This document shows, one piece after another, positions 17,007 to 26,450 of a stretch of 64,000 nt of DNA. Under the pieces are notes generated by a model. That model ran no database searches and was not told the origin of the DNA. It saw nothing but the letters and a program-made list of their open reading frames with translations. Position 1 is the first letter of the stretch. Each line of letters begins with the position of its first letter. The position numbers and the translations under genes are program-made. The stretch covers positions 49,205-113,204 of the forward strand of contig CAZLZD010000006.1 of NCBI GenBank assembly GCA_964563925.1, given 5' to 3'. This stretch comes from JAUILA01 sp964563925 (lineage in GTDB: Bacteria; Bacteroidota; Bacteroidia; Cytophagales; Cyclobacteriaceae).

Positions 17007-18875
17007 TTATCCGTTCATCGAGATCAGGAATTCTTCGTTGTTCCTTGTTCCCTTCATTCGGGACAGAAGGAATTCCATCGCTTCGTTTGAATTCATGTCG
17101 GACATAAATTTACGGAGAATCCATACACGCTGCAGTTCCTCCTCGCTGAGAAGAAGATCTTCACGCCGCGTACCTGATGCAGGAACATCGATCGCCGGGT
17201 AAACCCGCTTGTTGGAAAGCTTGCGGTCGAGCTGAAGTTCCATGTTACCGGTACCTTTGAATTCTTCAAAAATAACCTCATCCATTTTCGAGCCGGTCTC
17301 AATAAGGGCCGTGGCAATAATGGTCAGAGAACCGCCATTTTCCACATTCCTGGCTGCCCCGAAGAATCGCTTGGGTTTGTGAAGCGCATTGGCATCCACA
17401 CCCCCTGAGAGAATCTTGCCCGAGGAAGGTACCACGGTGTTGTAGGCACGGGCCAGTCGGGTAATACTGTCAAGCAGGATCACTACATCGTGGCCGCATT
17501 CTACCATGCGTTTGGCTTTCTCCAATACCATGCTTGATACCTTCACATGACGTTCTGCCTGTTCGTCAAACGTGGAGGATATCACCTCGGCACGCACGCT
17601 GCGAGCCATGTCGGTTACCTCTTCCGGGCGTTCGTCAATAAGGAGAATGATCAGGTAGCACTCAGGATGGTTTTCGGCAATGGCGTTCGCCACATTCTTC
17701 AGTAAAACGGTCTTACCGGTTTTAGGCTGGGCCACGATCATTCCACGCTGTCCTTTTCCGATTGGTGAGAACAAGTCAAGGATTCGCGTGCTGTAATTGT
17801 CGGGCTTACCGCTCAGTTTAATTTTCTCCTCCGGGAAAAGTGGTGTCAGGTATTCAAAAGAAACCCGGTCACGAATCTGCTCGGTGGTCTTGCCATTAAC
17901 CGTTTCCACGCGGAGCAGGGCAAAATATTTTTCACCCTCTTTCGGTGGACGAATCTGGCCTTTTACCGTATCACCGGTCTTCAGCCCGAATAATTTGATC
18001 TGCGAAGGGGATACATATATGTCATCCGGACTTGCCAGGTAATTGTAATCCGAAGAACGCAGGAAACCATATCCGTCGGACATAATCTCCAGGACTCCTT
18101 CGTTTTCGATGATTCCGTCAAAATCCTTAATGGTGGCCTCTTTTTTCTTATGGCCTCCGCCCCGGTTGTCGTGCTTATTGTCTCTTCCGCCGGAATCGCT
18201 TCCTTTGCCTGAGTCACTCTTGGCCGAATCGCTGCCCTTGCCCGAATCGCTGCCNNNNNNNNNNNNNNNNNNNNNNNNNNNNNNNNNNNNNNNNNNNNNN
18301 NNNNNNNNNNNNNNNNNNNNNNNNNNNNNNNNNNNNNNNNNNNNNNNNNNNNNNTTGCCCGAATCGCTGCCCTTTCCTGAATCACCGCCTTTACCGGAAT
18401 CGTTATTCCGGCGATTATCAGGGCGACCGCCTTTCTTATCAGATGAATCTTTACCGTCACCTTCAACTTCCACGCCGAAAGATTCCAGCACTTTGTTGTT
18501 GTCATTTCCATCGCCGCCCGACGTTACGTTTTCACGCTTGCGGGGGGTTTTGCGGGAAGAGGACTTCGAATCCTTTTTCTGGCGACCGGAAGATTTTTTC
18601 TTGTTATCCTGCCTGGAATCACCACTGTCACCCGATTTAGTTGAATCCTTGGAATCTTTAGCATCTGCTGACTCCTCAGCTTTGTTGTCTTGGGATTTAT
18701 TCTCGGCGGGCTTCTTTTTGGGGAGCTTGTCTTCAGGGGTTCTTGCCTGTTCGTCCAGGATCTGGTAGACCAGGTCTTGTTTGGATAACTTCTTGTAATT
18801 TTTTAAACCAAGCTCTTCGGCGATCTCTTTCAACTCGGAAAGGAGCCTGACATTGAGTTCTTCAATTGTGTACAT
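17007..18875 (-). CDS. rho: Transcription termination factor Rho with long disordered insert
   Basis: Hexameric RNA-dependent ATPase ending transcription. It reads as 622 residues, about 200 more than E. coli Rho, with 34 unknown codons from an assembly gap. Order: Rho_N helical domain (1-47), a charged low-complexity insert (about 48-250) containing tandem GSDSGK repeats, the cold-shock-like RNA-binding domain (SDGYGFLRS, about 260-335), and the ATPase with P-loop QPKTGKT, Walker B VVILLDSITRLARAYN and the Q/R-loop region GGVDANALHKPKRFFGAARN. The catalytic core is intact. In Bacteroides thetaiotaomicron a comparable disordered region drives Rho phase separation. It has its own promoter and terminator. 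Confidence 0.96.
   Translation of the reverse strand: MYTIEELNVRLLSELKEIAEELGLKNYKKLSKQDLVYQILDEQARTPEDKLPKKKPAENKSQDNKAEESADAKDSKDSTKSGDSGDSRQDNKKKSSGRQKKDSKSSSRKTPRKRENVTSGGDGNDNNKVLESFGVEVEGDGKDSSDKKGGRPDNRRNNDSGKGGDSGKGSDSGXXXXXXXXXXXXXXXXXXXXXXXXXXXXXXXXXXGSDSGKGSDSAKSDSGKGSDSGGRDNKHDNRGGGHKKKEATIKDFDGIIENEGVLEIMSDGYGFLRSSDYNYLASPDDIYVSPSQIKLFGLKTGDTVKGQIRPPKEGEKYFALLRVETVNGKTTEQIRDRVSFEYLTPLFPEEKIKLSGKPDNYSTRILDLFSPIGKGQRGMIVAQPKTGKTVLLKNVANAIAENHPECYLIILLIDERPEEVTDMARSVRAEVISSTFDEQAERHVKVSSMVLEKAKRMVECGHDVVILLDSITRLARAYNTVVPSSGKILSGGVDANALHKPKRFFGAARNVENGGSLTIIATALIETGSKMDEVIFEEFKGTGNMELQLDRKLSNKRVYPAIDVPASGTRREDLLLSEEELQRVWILRKFMSDMNSNEAMEFLLSRMKGTRNNEEFLISMNG
18220..18408 (-). repeat. 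18-bp tandem repeat in rho (GSDSGK units)
   Basis: On the + strand the unit ttgcccgaatcgctgccc recurs at 18220, 18238, 18355, 18373 (degenerate) and 18391 (degenerate), interrupted by the gap. Each unit encodes six residues (GSDSGK on the minus strand). More diverged copies continue left to about 18187. The true copy number is hidden by the gap. Confidence 0.85.
18255..18354. other. Assembly gap of 100 N inside rho
   Basis: Exactly 100 N, the usual placeholder. The repeat starts flanking it (18238 and 18355) are 117 bases apart: a multiple of 3, so the frame is kept, but not of 18, so the true length is probably different. The gap is most simply a repeat collapse. Confidence 0.98.
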
Positions 18876-19042
18876 GAATTAAATTGTGGGTGTTTTGAAA
18901 AATTGTATACTCTAAACGATCAAATAGGTTTTGACTTGGGACCCTGCAGACGTTAAGGCTTGCTGCAAGAAAGGTGTAAGAAATAGATATATGATCTGCG
19001 TCTGATCCAGGCTTGCGGGAACGCGTTGCCTGTTTGATAATG

Positions 19043-19074
19043 CAATTATAGATGAATGACAGGCAATTATCAAA
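19043..19074 (-). promoter_or_regulatory. Promoter of rho, flanked by an inverted repeat
   Basis: Minus strand TTTG (19071-19074), 20-base spacer, TATAATTG (19043-19050; 7 of 8 to TAnnTTTG fixed positions). The predicted start near 19039 gives a rho leader of about 160 bases, with no ATG before that of rho. A perfect 9-bp inverted repeat, TTTGATAAT / ATTATCAAA (19033-19041 and 19066-19074), brackets the core promoter. The rest of the 310-base rho-serS interval shows nothing further except a weak TTATTTTG box at 19134-19141 for serS. Confidence 0.55.
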
Positions 19075-19185
19075 TAAATGATTGGAAATAATCTTAACCA
19101 CGGCAATTAATTCTCATTTCGACTTTTTCTGTCTTATTTTGCATCACGGGTTTGAAAGACCTGCAACCATAATGAATCAGAGTGC

Positions 19186-20466
19186 ATGCTGTTACTTTCT
19201 TATATAAAGGATAATCAGGAAGAGGTGATCCGTGGCCTTCAGAAGAGGCATTTCCCTGAAGCTGACAAAACCATTTCCAAGGTAGTCTTGCTGGATGAGG
19301 AACGTCGTTCCGCCCAGGCTGAAAATGATGAAGCCCTGCATGAAATGAATACGTTGTCCCGTCAGATCGGGCAGCTCATGAAGGAGGGCAGGAGGGAAGA
19401 GGCCGAATCGGTAAAAGAACGAACGACCGCACTCAAGGGCCGCACTAAAGAGTTGGGGGATACGCTGGCACGTATCGAACAGGAACTGTCCACCCTGCTG
19501 CTCACGATACCGAATGTTCCGAATCAGGAGGTACCGGAAGGCGTCGGGGAGAATGATAATGAAGTGGTGTACGAGCATGGTACTGCCCCTGCACTTCCCG
19601 CAGATGCCCGTCCGCACTGGGAACTTATTAAGGAGTATGATATCATTGATTTCGATCTTGGGATCAAGATTACAGGAGCCGGTTTTCCGGTCTATAAAGG
19701 AGCCGGCGCTCGATTGCAACGGGCGATGATCAACTTTTTCCTGGACGAGGCCCGCCGGGCAGGCTATACGGAAATACAGCCTCCCATTGTAATCAACGAG
19801 GCAAGCGGACTGGGTACCGGCCAGTTGCCCGACAAGGATGGGCAGATGTACCATATCAATGAAGAAAATTTTTACCTGATACCCACTGCGGAGGTACCGA
19901 TCACCAACTTGTACCGCGACTTGATCCTGAATGAAGATCAGCTACCGGTGAGGAATGTGGGTTATACACCCTGTTTTCGCCGTGAGGCGGGCAGCTGGGG
20001 CGCACATGTGCGCGGACTCAACCGCCTTCACCAGTTTGACAAGGTGGAGATCGTCCGGATTGAGAAGCCGGAAGATTCGGCTGGCGTACTGAAGGAAATG
20101 TGCCGATATGTCCAGGGGCTCCTGGAAAAGCTCGAACTTCCATACCGTGTGCTTAACCTGTGTGCCGGAGACCTGGGCTTTACCTCTGCGCAGACCTTTG
20201 ATATGGAGGTGTTTTCTGCCGCGCAGGACAAATGGCTGGAGGTCAGTTCGGTCAGCAATTTCAAGACCTTCCAGACCAACCGGTTGAAACTGCGCTATCG
20301 CAGTAACCAGGATCAGAAACCGCAGCTGCTGCATACGCTGAACGGCAGTGCATTGGCACTTCCCAGGATTATTGCCGCGGTACTTGAAAATAACCAGACT
20401 CCTGAAGGTATCCGAATACCATCGGTACTGGTACCCTACACCGGGTTTGAGATGATTCAAAAGTGA
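19186..20466 (+). CDS. serS: Seryl-tRNA synthetase
   Basis: Class II aminoacyl-tRNA synthetase, 426 residues, full length. The N-terminal ~110 residues form the tRNA-binding long coiled coil. Motif 1 is around PPIVINEASG, motif 2 is FRREAGSWGAHVRGLNRLHQF (about 265-285) and motif 3 is LNGSALALPRIIAAVLEN (about 385-402). It is divergent from rho. Confidence 0.97.
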   Translation: MLLLSYIKDNQEEVIRGLQKRHFPEADKTISKVVLLDEERRSAQAENDEALHEMNTLSRQIGQLMKEGRREEAESVKERTTALKGRTKELGDTLARIEQELSTLLLTIPNVPNQEVPEGVGENDNEVVYEHGTAPALPADARPHWELIKEYDIIDFDLGIKITGAGFPVYKGAGARLQRAMINFFLDEARRAGYTEIQPPIVINEASGLGTGQLPDKDGQMYHINEENFYLIPTAEVPITNLYRDLILNEDQLPVRNVGYTPCFRREAGSWGAHVRGLNRLHQFDKVEIVRIEKPEDSAGVLKEMCRYVQGLLEKLELPYRVLNLCAGDLGFTSAQTFDMEVFSAAQDKWLEVSSVSNFKTFQTNRLKLRYRSNQDQKPQLLHTLNGSALALPRIIAAVLENNQTPEGIRIPSVLVPYTGFEMIQK

Positions 20467-20572
20467 CGGCACAGCTCCCGCCATTCATGTAAATCCTGCT
20501 TATTAAATCATTCCTTGTCTCAGAGATCCGCGGCAAGTTGATTAATTTTAACCTTCACCCAAGAGGAATAAA

Positions 20573-22726
20573 ATGAGCAAGTACCTATTGATAATACTGT
20601 GTACAGGATTTCTGGCGGTGTCCTGTCAGCCGAAAAACGAGGAAACTTCATCCATGGAATATCCTGAAACAAGAAAATCGGATCAGGAAGACCTTTACTT
20701 TGATACGCGCGTTCCGGATCCCTACCGGTGGCTTGAAGATGACCGGTCTGAGGAAACGGCAAACTGGGTTAAAGCTCAGAATGATGTGACCTTTGGCTAT
20801 CTGAATACTATTCCCTTCAGAGAGGCTATAAAAGATCGGCTGACAGAATTGTACGATTACGAAAGGGTTTCCGCACCGGATGAGCATGGGGACTATTTCT
20901 ATTATTTTCGGAACGACGGTCTGCAGAATCAAAGTGTGCTGTACCGGAAAAAGGGACTTGACGGTGAAGAGGAGCTTTTTCTTGACCCAAATTCCTTCAG
21001 CGAGGACGGAACCATTTCACTGGCCGGTACCAGCTTTACCGAGGATGGTTCGTTGTTTGGTTTCCTGATCTCTGAAGGCGGATCTGACTGGCGCAAGGCA
21101 ATTGTCCTGAATGCGGAAACAGGTGAACAGGTAGGAGATACCCTCCGTGATATCAAATTCAGCGGAATTTCATGGAAAGGAAATGAGGGTTTCTATTACA
21201 GCAGTTACGACAAACCTGAAGAAGGTTCAGCCTTATCAGGAAAGACCCAATATCATAAATTGTTCTACCACACCCTGGGCACGGATCAATCCGGGGACCG
21301 GCTTGTTTTCGGCGGTGAGGAACAGCCGCGCCGTTACATTGGCGGGTACCTCACCGATGATGAGCGTTACCTCGTCATAAGTGCTTCGGAAAGTACCACC
21401 GGTAATCAATTGTATATTCAGGACCTTACGCAGGAGGGGTCAGAGATCCGGGAAATCGTGGGCAACTTTGATAATGAATACCGAGTGATAGGAAATGAAG
21501 GCGGACAATTGCTTGTGTTCACCAACCTGGATGCACCCAACAACCGGGTAGTTCGGCTGGATCTTGCAGCTCCGCAGCCAGAAAACTGGGTAGATGTCAT
21601 TCCGGAAACGGAGAATGTGCTGAGCGCCTCAACGGCAGGCGGCTACATTTTTGCGAGCTACCTGGAAGATGCAAAAACTGCAGTAAAGCAATATACACTG
21701 GAAGGCGAGTTGGTACGTGACGTGGAACTTCCGGCTATCGGGACAGCCGGAGGATTTGGCGGCGATCCGGATGATGAAACGCTTTACTATACCTTTACTT
21801 CCTTTACCTATCCGAGTACTATTTTCAGTTATGACATAGAATCCGGGGAGTCTGAACTGTACAGGAAGCCTGATATTGATTTCAATCCTGATGAGTTTGA
21901 AACAAAGCAGGTATTCTATACCAGCAAAGACGGTACGCGGGTGCCTATGTTTATTGTACACAAGAAAGGAATAGAACTGAATGGCAGCAACCCGGCCTAC
22001 CTGTATGGGTACGGCGGGTTTAATATCAGCCTTCGTCCTTCTTTTTCCGTCTCGCGGCTGGTCTGGCTGGAGAATGGAGGCGTGTATGCGCAGCCCAATC
22101 TCCGGGGCGGAGGTGAGTATGGCGAGGAATGGCACCTGGCCGGTACTAAAATGAACAAGCAGAATGTGTTTGATGATTTTATTGCAGCCGGTGAATATTT
22201 GATTGAAAACGGATATACCGATCACGACCACCTGGCCATTGCCGGAGGATCAAACGGCGGGTTGCTGGTTGGTGCCACCATGACACAGCGTCCTGACCTG
22301 GCAAAGGTGGCGTTGCCTGCTGTCGGCGTTCTGGATATGCTGAGGTATCATACCTTTACTGCCGGTGCGGGATGGGCGTATGACTATGGTACTTCGGAAG
22401 AATCCGAAGAGATGTTTAATTACCTGCTTGGATACTCACCCCTGCACAATCTTGAAGAAGGCGTGGCGTACCCGGCAACGCTGGTGACCACTGCGGATCA
22501 TGATGACCGGGTCGTGCCTGCGCATTCCTTTAAATTCGCAGCCACACTTCAGGAAAAGCACCAGGGAGATAACCCGGTCCTGATTCGCATTGAAACGGAT
22601 GCCGGTCACGGTGCGGGTACGCCGATTTCCAAAACCATTGAACAGCAGGCAGACATTTATGCATTCACTTGGTATAATATGGGTGTGGTACCGCAACTGG
22701 CTAAACGAGAGCAGTCATGGCCGTAA
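20573..22726 (+). CDS. Prolyl oligopeptidase (S9A), lipoprotein
   Basis: Serine peptidase that cuts short peptides after proline; 717 residues. The N-terminus is a lipoprotein signal with Cys 18 (LAVSC), so it is exported and membrane-anchored. The region up to about 430 is the seven-bladed propeller; the alpha/beta-hydrolase domain has Ser 560 in AGGSNGG, Asp near 645 in DHDDRVVP, and His near 678 in DAGHGAG. The YGYGGFN and RGGGEYGEEWH segments are typical of the family. It overlaps the next gene by 10 bases. Confidence 0.95.
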   Translation: MSKYLLIILCTGFLAVSCQPKNEETSSMEYPETRKSDQEDLYFDTRVPDPYRWLEDDRSEETANWVKAQNDVTFGYLNTIPFREAIKDRLTELYDYERVSAPDEHGDYFYYFRNDGLQNQSVLYRKKGLDGEEELFLDPNSFSEDGTISLAGTSFTEDGSLFGFLISEGGSDWRKAIVLNAETGEQVGDTLRDIKFSGISWKGNEGFYYSSYDKPEEGSALSGKTQYHKLFYHTLGTDQSGDRLVFGGEEQPRRYIGGYLTDDERYLVISASESTTGNQLYIQDLTQEGSEIREIVGNFDNEYRVIGNEGGQLLVFTNLDAPNNRVVRLDLAAPQPENWVDVIPETENVLSASTAGGYIFASYLEDAKTAVKQYTLEGELVRDVELPAIGTAGGFGGDPDDETLYYTFTSFTYPSTIFSYDIESGESELYRKPDIDFNPDEFETKQVFYTSKDGTRVPMFIVHKKGIELNGSNPAYLYGYGGFNISLRPSFSVSRLVWLENGGVYAQPNLRGGGEYGEEWHLAGTKMNKQNVFDDFIAAGEYLIENGYTDHDHLAIAGGSNGGLLVGATMTQRPDLAKVALPAVGVLDMLRYHTFTAGAGWAYDYGTSEESEEMFNYLLGYSPLHNLEEGVAYPATLVTTADHDDRVVPAHSFKFAATLQEKHQGDNPVLIRIETDAGHGAGTPISKTIEQQADIYAFTWYNMGVVPQLAKREQSWP

Positions 22727-23199
22727 TAAGAAGAGGTGAGAGGAAGGACGTTCCGGCAGCACTGGAGCTGATCAGGGAGCTGGCTGAATTTGAACGGGCC
22801 GCTGAAGAGGTGACGGTGACGGTGGAGGATATGGAAAGGGATGGCTTCGGAGAAAATCCGCTCTATGGCTTCTTTGTGGCCGAAGATCCGGATCACGGCA
22901 TTGTCGGGCTCGCACTCTATTACTACCGCTATTCTACGTGGAAAGGTAAAAGAATGTACCTTGAGGACATTGTAGTTACCTCCGCACATCGGGGGAAGGG
23001 CATCGGGGCCGGGTTGTTTGACAAAGTTATCGAACAGGGTGTCAGTGACCGGTGCACCGGAATGGTCTGGCAGGTCCTGGACTGGAATGAGGAAGCCATT
23101 CAGTTTTACAAACAAAAATATGGAGCTTCCCTGGACGGAGAATGGATCAATTGTTCGATCTCCGAAGAAGATATGCTCCGCCTTCGTAATTCCAGTTAA
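22717..23199 (+). CDS. GNAT N-acetyltransferase, diamine-acetyltransferase-like
   Basis: 160 residues with the acetyl-CoA loop RGKGIGAGLFDKV near 98-110 and the GNAT order LYGFFVAED, YLEDIVVTSAHRG, QVLDWNEEAIQFY. The N-terminus FERAAEEVTVT and the overall pattern resemble the spermidine/thialysine acetyltransferases (SAT family), so a small amine is a plausible substrate. Its start lies within the end of the peptidase gene, so it is probably translationally coupled. Confidence 0.85.
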   Translation: MAVIRRGERKDVPAALELIRELAEFERAAEEVTVTVEDMERDGFGENPLYGFFVAEDPDHGIVGLALYYYRYSTWKGKRMYLEDIVVTSAHRGKGIGAGLFDKVIEQGVSDRCTGMVWQVLDWNEEAIQFYKQKYGASLDGEWINCSISEEDMLRLRNSS

Positions 23200-23209
23200 A
23201 ATACCGTCT

Positions 23210-23524
23210 TTATCGGCTGAAATTAATTTCCTCCAGGAGTGTGCGGAAAGCTACATGCTTGTCCTTGAATTTCAATCTGTGCTCTTCCGCGAGCGCCGGG
23301 GCTGCTTTATTGAGGTACTCCACCACATTGTCCAGTGAATCGGCAAGGTATTGAACCGAATAGGAAACAGTACTTTCTTCTTCCTGCCCCAGGACCTTGT
23401 AAACTTTGAATTCCTTAAAATAACCGGTGGCCATTACCCTCGGAATATGAGTGGTGTGCATCCAATTCAACCAGATTTTTTCGGTATCCAGATCCACCCC
23501 GACGGTGACATTATATAAAATCAT
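23210..23524 (-). CDS. DUF4286 family protein
   Basis: 104-residue cytoplasmic protein without membrane segments. It begins MILYNVTVGVDLDTEKIW and has a ferredoxin-like alternation of strands and helices, as in the small Bacteroidota family DUF4286. No catalytic residues stand out; function unknown. Convergent with the GNAT gene (10-base gap) and divergent from the lytic transglycosylase gene. Confidence 0.75.
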   Translation of the reverse strand: MILYNVTVGVDLDTEKIWLNWMHTTHIPRVMATGYFKEFKVYKVLGQEEESTVSYSVQYLADSLDNVVEYLNKAAPALAEEHRLKFKDKHVAFRTLLEEINFSR

Positions 23525-23617
23525 GGTATAAAGTTAGTCAGAGTATGCCTAATGGAAAGGGATAAGTCCTTTTATGATTATGAATTTATGCGTATTTTAA
23601 ACTAACCGGAATGGCCT

Positions 23618-25081
23618 ATGCACATTAAATCTCTCTATATACGTACCCTGTTCATTGTATCCTTCCTTTTGATGATACAGGTTTCATGCCGCCGTTCAGG
23701 AAATGAAAGTGCGGCTCCCGAGGAACAAAAAGAAACCTTTAACCCTCCGGTTGATTTTGGCCTGAAGGCAATACTTCAGAGAGGTTCCCTGATTGCCATC
23801 GTTGAAAACAGTTCGACCGGCTTCTTTATTTATAAAGGACGGCCAATGGGTTACGAATATGACCTGCTTGCCCGCTATGCAGAATCTATCGGGGTGACAC
23901 TTGAAATTGCCGTTACAAACAGTATTGACAGCGCGTTTACCATGCTCAATGATGGTCGAGGAGATATTCTCGCATATAACCTTACCGTCACAAAGGAAAG
24001 AAAGAAGCGGGTTACATTCACGGACAGCCATTTTACGACAAGGCAGGTACTTGTACAACAAAAACCTGAAAACTGGCGTGATCTGACAAGGGATCAGATA
24101 AATCAGCAACTGATCAGAAGCCAGGTTGAACTGGCCGGGAAAGAAATATATGTGCGCAGGAACAGTGCCTATGCCGAACGACTGCAAAACTTATCCGATG
24201 AAATCGGGGCTGACATTATTATCAACGAAGTAAGTGACAGCCTGGAAACGGAAAAGCTGATCGCGAGGGTGGCACGTGGCGAGATTCCCTACACGGTGGC
24301 CGATGAAACGGTCGCCCTGGTAAATGCATCCTATTATCCGGAAATCGATGTTTCCACACCGATAAGTTTTGCCCAGCAAATCGCCTGGGCGGTAAGGCCA
24401 AATGCCGATGAACTGAGAGAATCCATTAATGAATGGATCTCTGAAATAAAGAAGACACCGGTTTACAACGTGATATATAATAAGTATTACAAGAACACCA
24501 GGACTTCGAACCGTATATCCCGAAGTGATTACTCAAGCATGGGAGGGTCAAAAATCTCCCGTTTTGACGACATGATCAAACAGGAGGCCGGACGTCTGGG
24601 ATGGGACTGGCGTTTGCTTGCATCCCAGATCTATCAGGAATCAAAATTTGATCCGGAAGTGGTTTCATGGGCTGGTGCTGTAGGGTTGATGCAAATGGTC
24701 CCTGAAACGGGCAATCGTTTTGGAGCGGAGGATTTACTTGACCCGGTTGAGAGTATTAAAGCCGGGGTGAATTACCTTGAATACCTGGATGACCTGTGGG
24801 AGAAGACCATTACCGACCAGGAGGAAAGGATTAAGTTTGTACTTGCTTCCTATAACGTGGGACTGGGTCATGTGGTGGATGCGAGGGAGCTCACCCGTAA
24901 GTATGGAGGAAATCCACTGGACTGGAACGATGTTTCCGGTTACCTCTTGAAAAAGAGTGAACCCGAATACTTTACCGATGAAGTCGTTAATTCAGGATAC
25001 TGCAGGGGTCAGGAACCGGTTAATTACGTGCGCCAGGTGCTGAACCGGTACGAACAATACCGGCAGTCCATTTCTACCTGA
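23618..25081 (+). CDS. MltF-like lytic transglycosylase lipoprotein
   Basis: 487 residues. A lipoprotein signal (IQVSCRR) is followed by a solute-binding-protein type 3 domain (about 45-290; RGSLIAIVENSSTGFFIYKG, YDLLARYAESIG) and then an SLT transglycosylase domain (about 320-450) with the catalytic Glu near 340 in YQESKFDP, plus GAVGLMQMVPETG and ASYNVGLGH. This is the architecture of MltF, which cleaves peptidoglycan glycan strands; the sensor-like domain modulates activity in the E. coli enzyme. The end overlaps the convergent kmo gene by 8 bases. Confidence 0.92.
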   Translation: MHIKSLYIRTLFIVSFLLMIQVSCRRSGNESAAPEEQKETFNPPVDFGLKAILQRGSLIAIVENSSTGFFIYKGRPMGYEYDLLARYAESIGVTLEIAVTNSIDSAFTMLNDGRGDILAYNLTVTKERKKRVTFTDSHFTTRQVLVQQKPENWRDLTRDQINQQLIRSQVELAGKEIYVRRNSAYAERLQNLSDEIGADIIINEVSDSLETEKLIARVARGEIPYTVADETVALVNASYYPEIDVSTPISFAQQIAWAVRPNADELRESINEWISEIKKTPVYNVIYNKYYKNTRTSNRISRSDYSSMGGSKISRFDDMIKQEAGRLGWDWRLLASQIYQESKFDPEVVSWAGAVGLMQMVPETGNRFGAEDLLDPVESIKAGVNYLEYLDDLWEKTITDQEERIKFVLASYNVGLGHVVDARELTRKYGGNPLDWNDVSGYLLKKSEPEYFTDEVVNSGYCRGQEPVNYVRQVLNRYEQYRQSIST

Positions 25082-26450
25082 GTGATTCTTTTTTCTCCCG
25101 GAGCAGGGAAATTACCCAACCAAGGTCTGCCGTCTCCCAGCTGGTTGTTATTCCCGGTTGATTCATGACTTCATCCATCACTGCTTTCTGCAACTCGCCG
25201 CGTTTTCGGGCTTCGGCATAGGGTATGTCGTCCCGAAATGTGACCATTGAGTATAACGGAATCCATTCGGCAGGATAGAGGGAGTATAGTCTTGCTTCAA
25301 TTTTTTTACGAAGGAGAAAATCCTCGTCTGCCACCAGGTCCCTCATTTCCCTGAAATTACCCAGTGCCAGGTCAGCTATTGCCTCTGCATCTGGCTTACG
25401 GGCCTTTTCAAAAGCAGGAATGACTTCATCCCAGTTCTCTTGCTGCTCATCCAGCAGTTTGTTCAGGATGCGGCAATCTTCAAATCCGCTGTTCATACCC
25501 TGGCCATAAAACGGGACTATACCATGGGAGGCATCGCCTATGAGCAGGACCCTGCCCCGGCTCCACGGATAGCATCGTATGGTGACCAGGGAAGAAGTCG
25601 GGTGTACCTCAAAGTCCTCAATCAATGCCGGCATGATTTCCAATGCATCCGGAAAATATTCCCTGAAAAACTGACGGATGTCCTCAGAGGTATTCAGCTG
25701 GGAGAAACTCAATTCACCTTCAAAAGGCAGAAATAAGGTGCAGGTGAAGCTGCCGTCCATGTTCGGAAGAGCGATCAGCATGAAATGTTTCCGGGGCCAT
25801 ATATGCAGCGCATTATTCTCCAGTAAATGTGCCCCATCCCGCCCGGCAGGTATGGTCAGTTCCTTGTAGCCGTATTCAATGAAATACTGAGAGTAATTAA
25901 ACCGTTCGGTACGTTGCATCTGGTAGCGAAGCATGGAATAGGCGCCGTCTGCGCCGAGAATGACGCCCGCCTGGAATGGCTCCCTGTCCTGGAAGTAAAG
26001 AATACCCTCCTCAAACCGGACATCAGTGACGGTCTCACCGAAATGGGTGCGAATACCGAGGCTTTCAGCATGGGTCAGCAGTAATTGATTCAGTCCGCCC
26101 CTTGAAATCGAGTTAATCGCTTCTCCTTCCCGCCCGTACGGTTGGTAAGTCAGAACCCCTTCCTCGTCATGCATCATCCGGCCGTTCATGGGGATAACCA
26201 GCTTCTTCACCTCATCTTCCAGGCCCAGTTCGGCCAGGGGTCTCCAACCCCGGTTGCTCAGGGCAAGGTTAATGGACCGGCCCGCGTCAACCAGGGTCAG
26301 GCGGGGGTCTTCGCGCCGTTCAAACAGGTCCACCGTATAACCGCGCCTGGCCAGGTAACAGGCCATAACCGAACCTACCAGTCCGGCACCGACCACGGCG
26401 ATATTCGGCAACCCGTTGTCTGAATCAGCTGACATGATCGATCGCGGCAT
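25074..26450 (-). CDS. kmo: Kynurenine 3-monooxygenase
   Basis: FAD-dependent hydroxylase making 3-hydroxykynurenine, 458 residues. Dinucleotide-binding GAGLVGS near the N-terminus, the DG motif GADGAYSMLR near 190, and GDASHGIVPFYGQGMNSG near 310 are the group A flavoprotein signatures with the KMO-specific FYGQGMN. It overlaps the kynU end by up to 26 bases; the real start may be the ATG at 26435. Third gene of the haaO-kynU-kmo run. Confidence 0.94.
   Translation of the reverse strand: MPRSIMSADSDNGLPNIAVVGAGLVGSVMACYLARRGYTVDLFERREDPRLTLVDAGRSINLALSNRGWRPLAELGLEDEVKKLVIPMNGRMMHDEEGVLTYQPYGREGEAINSISRGGLNQLLLTHAESLGIRTHFGETVTDVRFEEGILYFQDREPFQAGVILGADGAYSMLRYQMQRTERFNYSQYFIEYGYKELTIPAGRDGAHLLENNALHIWPRKHFMLIALPNMDGSFTCTLFLPFEGELSFSQLNTSEDIRQFFREYFPDALEIMPALIEDFEVHPTSSLVTIRCYPWSRGRVLLIGDASHGIVPFYGQGMNSGFEDCRILNKLLDEQQENWDEVIPAFEKARKPDAEAIADLALGNFREMRDLVADEDFLLRKKIEARLYSLYPAEWIPLYSMVTFRDDIPYAEARKRGELQKAVMDEVMNQPGITTSWETADLGWVISLLREKKESLR

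Noticed and set aside
18187..18408. CRISPR-like array
   Set aside because: Units are contiguous 18-bp coding repeats without spacers, inside rho.
18109..18768. Plus-strand frame of 219 residues through the rho repeat and gap
   Set aside because: An 18-bp repeat keeps several frames open; Leu/Pro/Ser-rich composition is only the complement of the GSDSGK repeat.
20515..20550. TTG and TAATTTTA before the prolyl oligopeptidase gene as a promoter
   Set aside because: The spacer is 25 bases, too long, and the -7 box has a mismatch.
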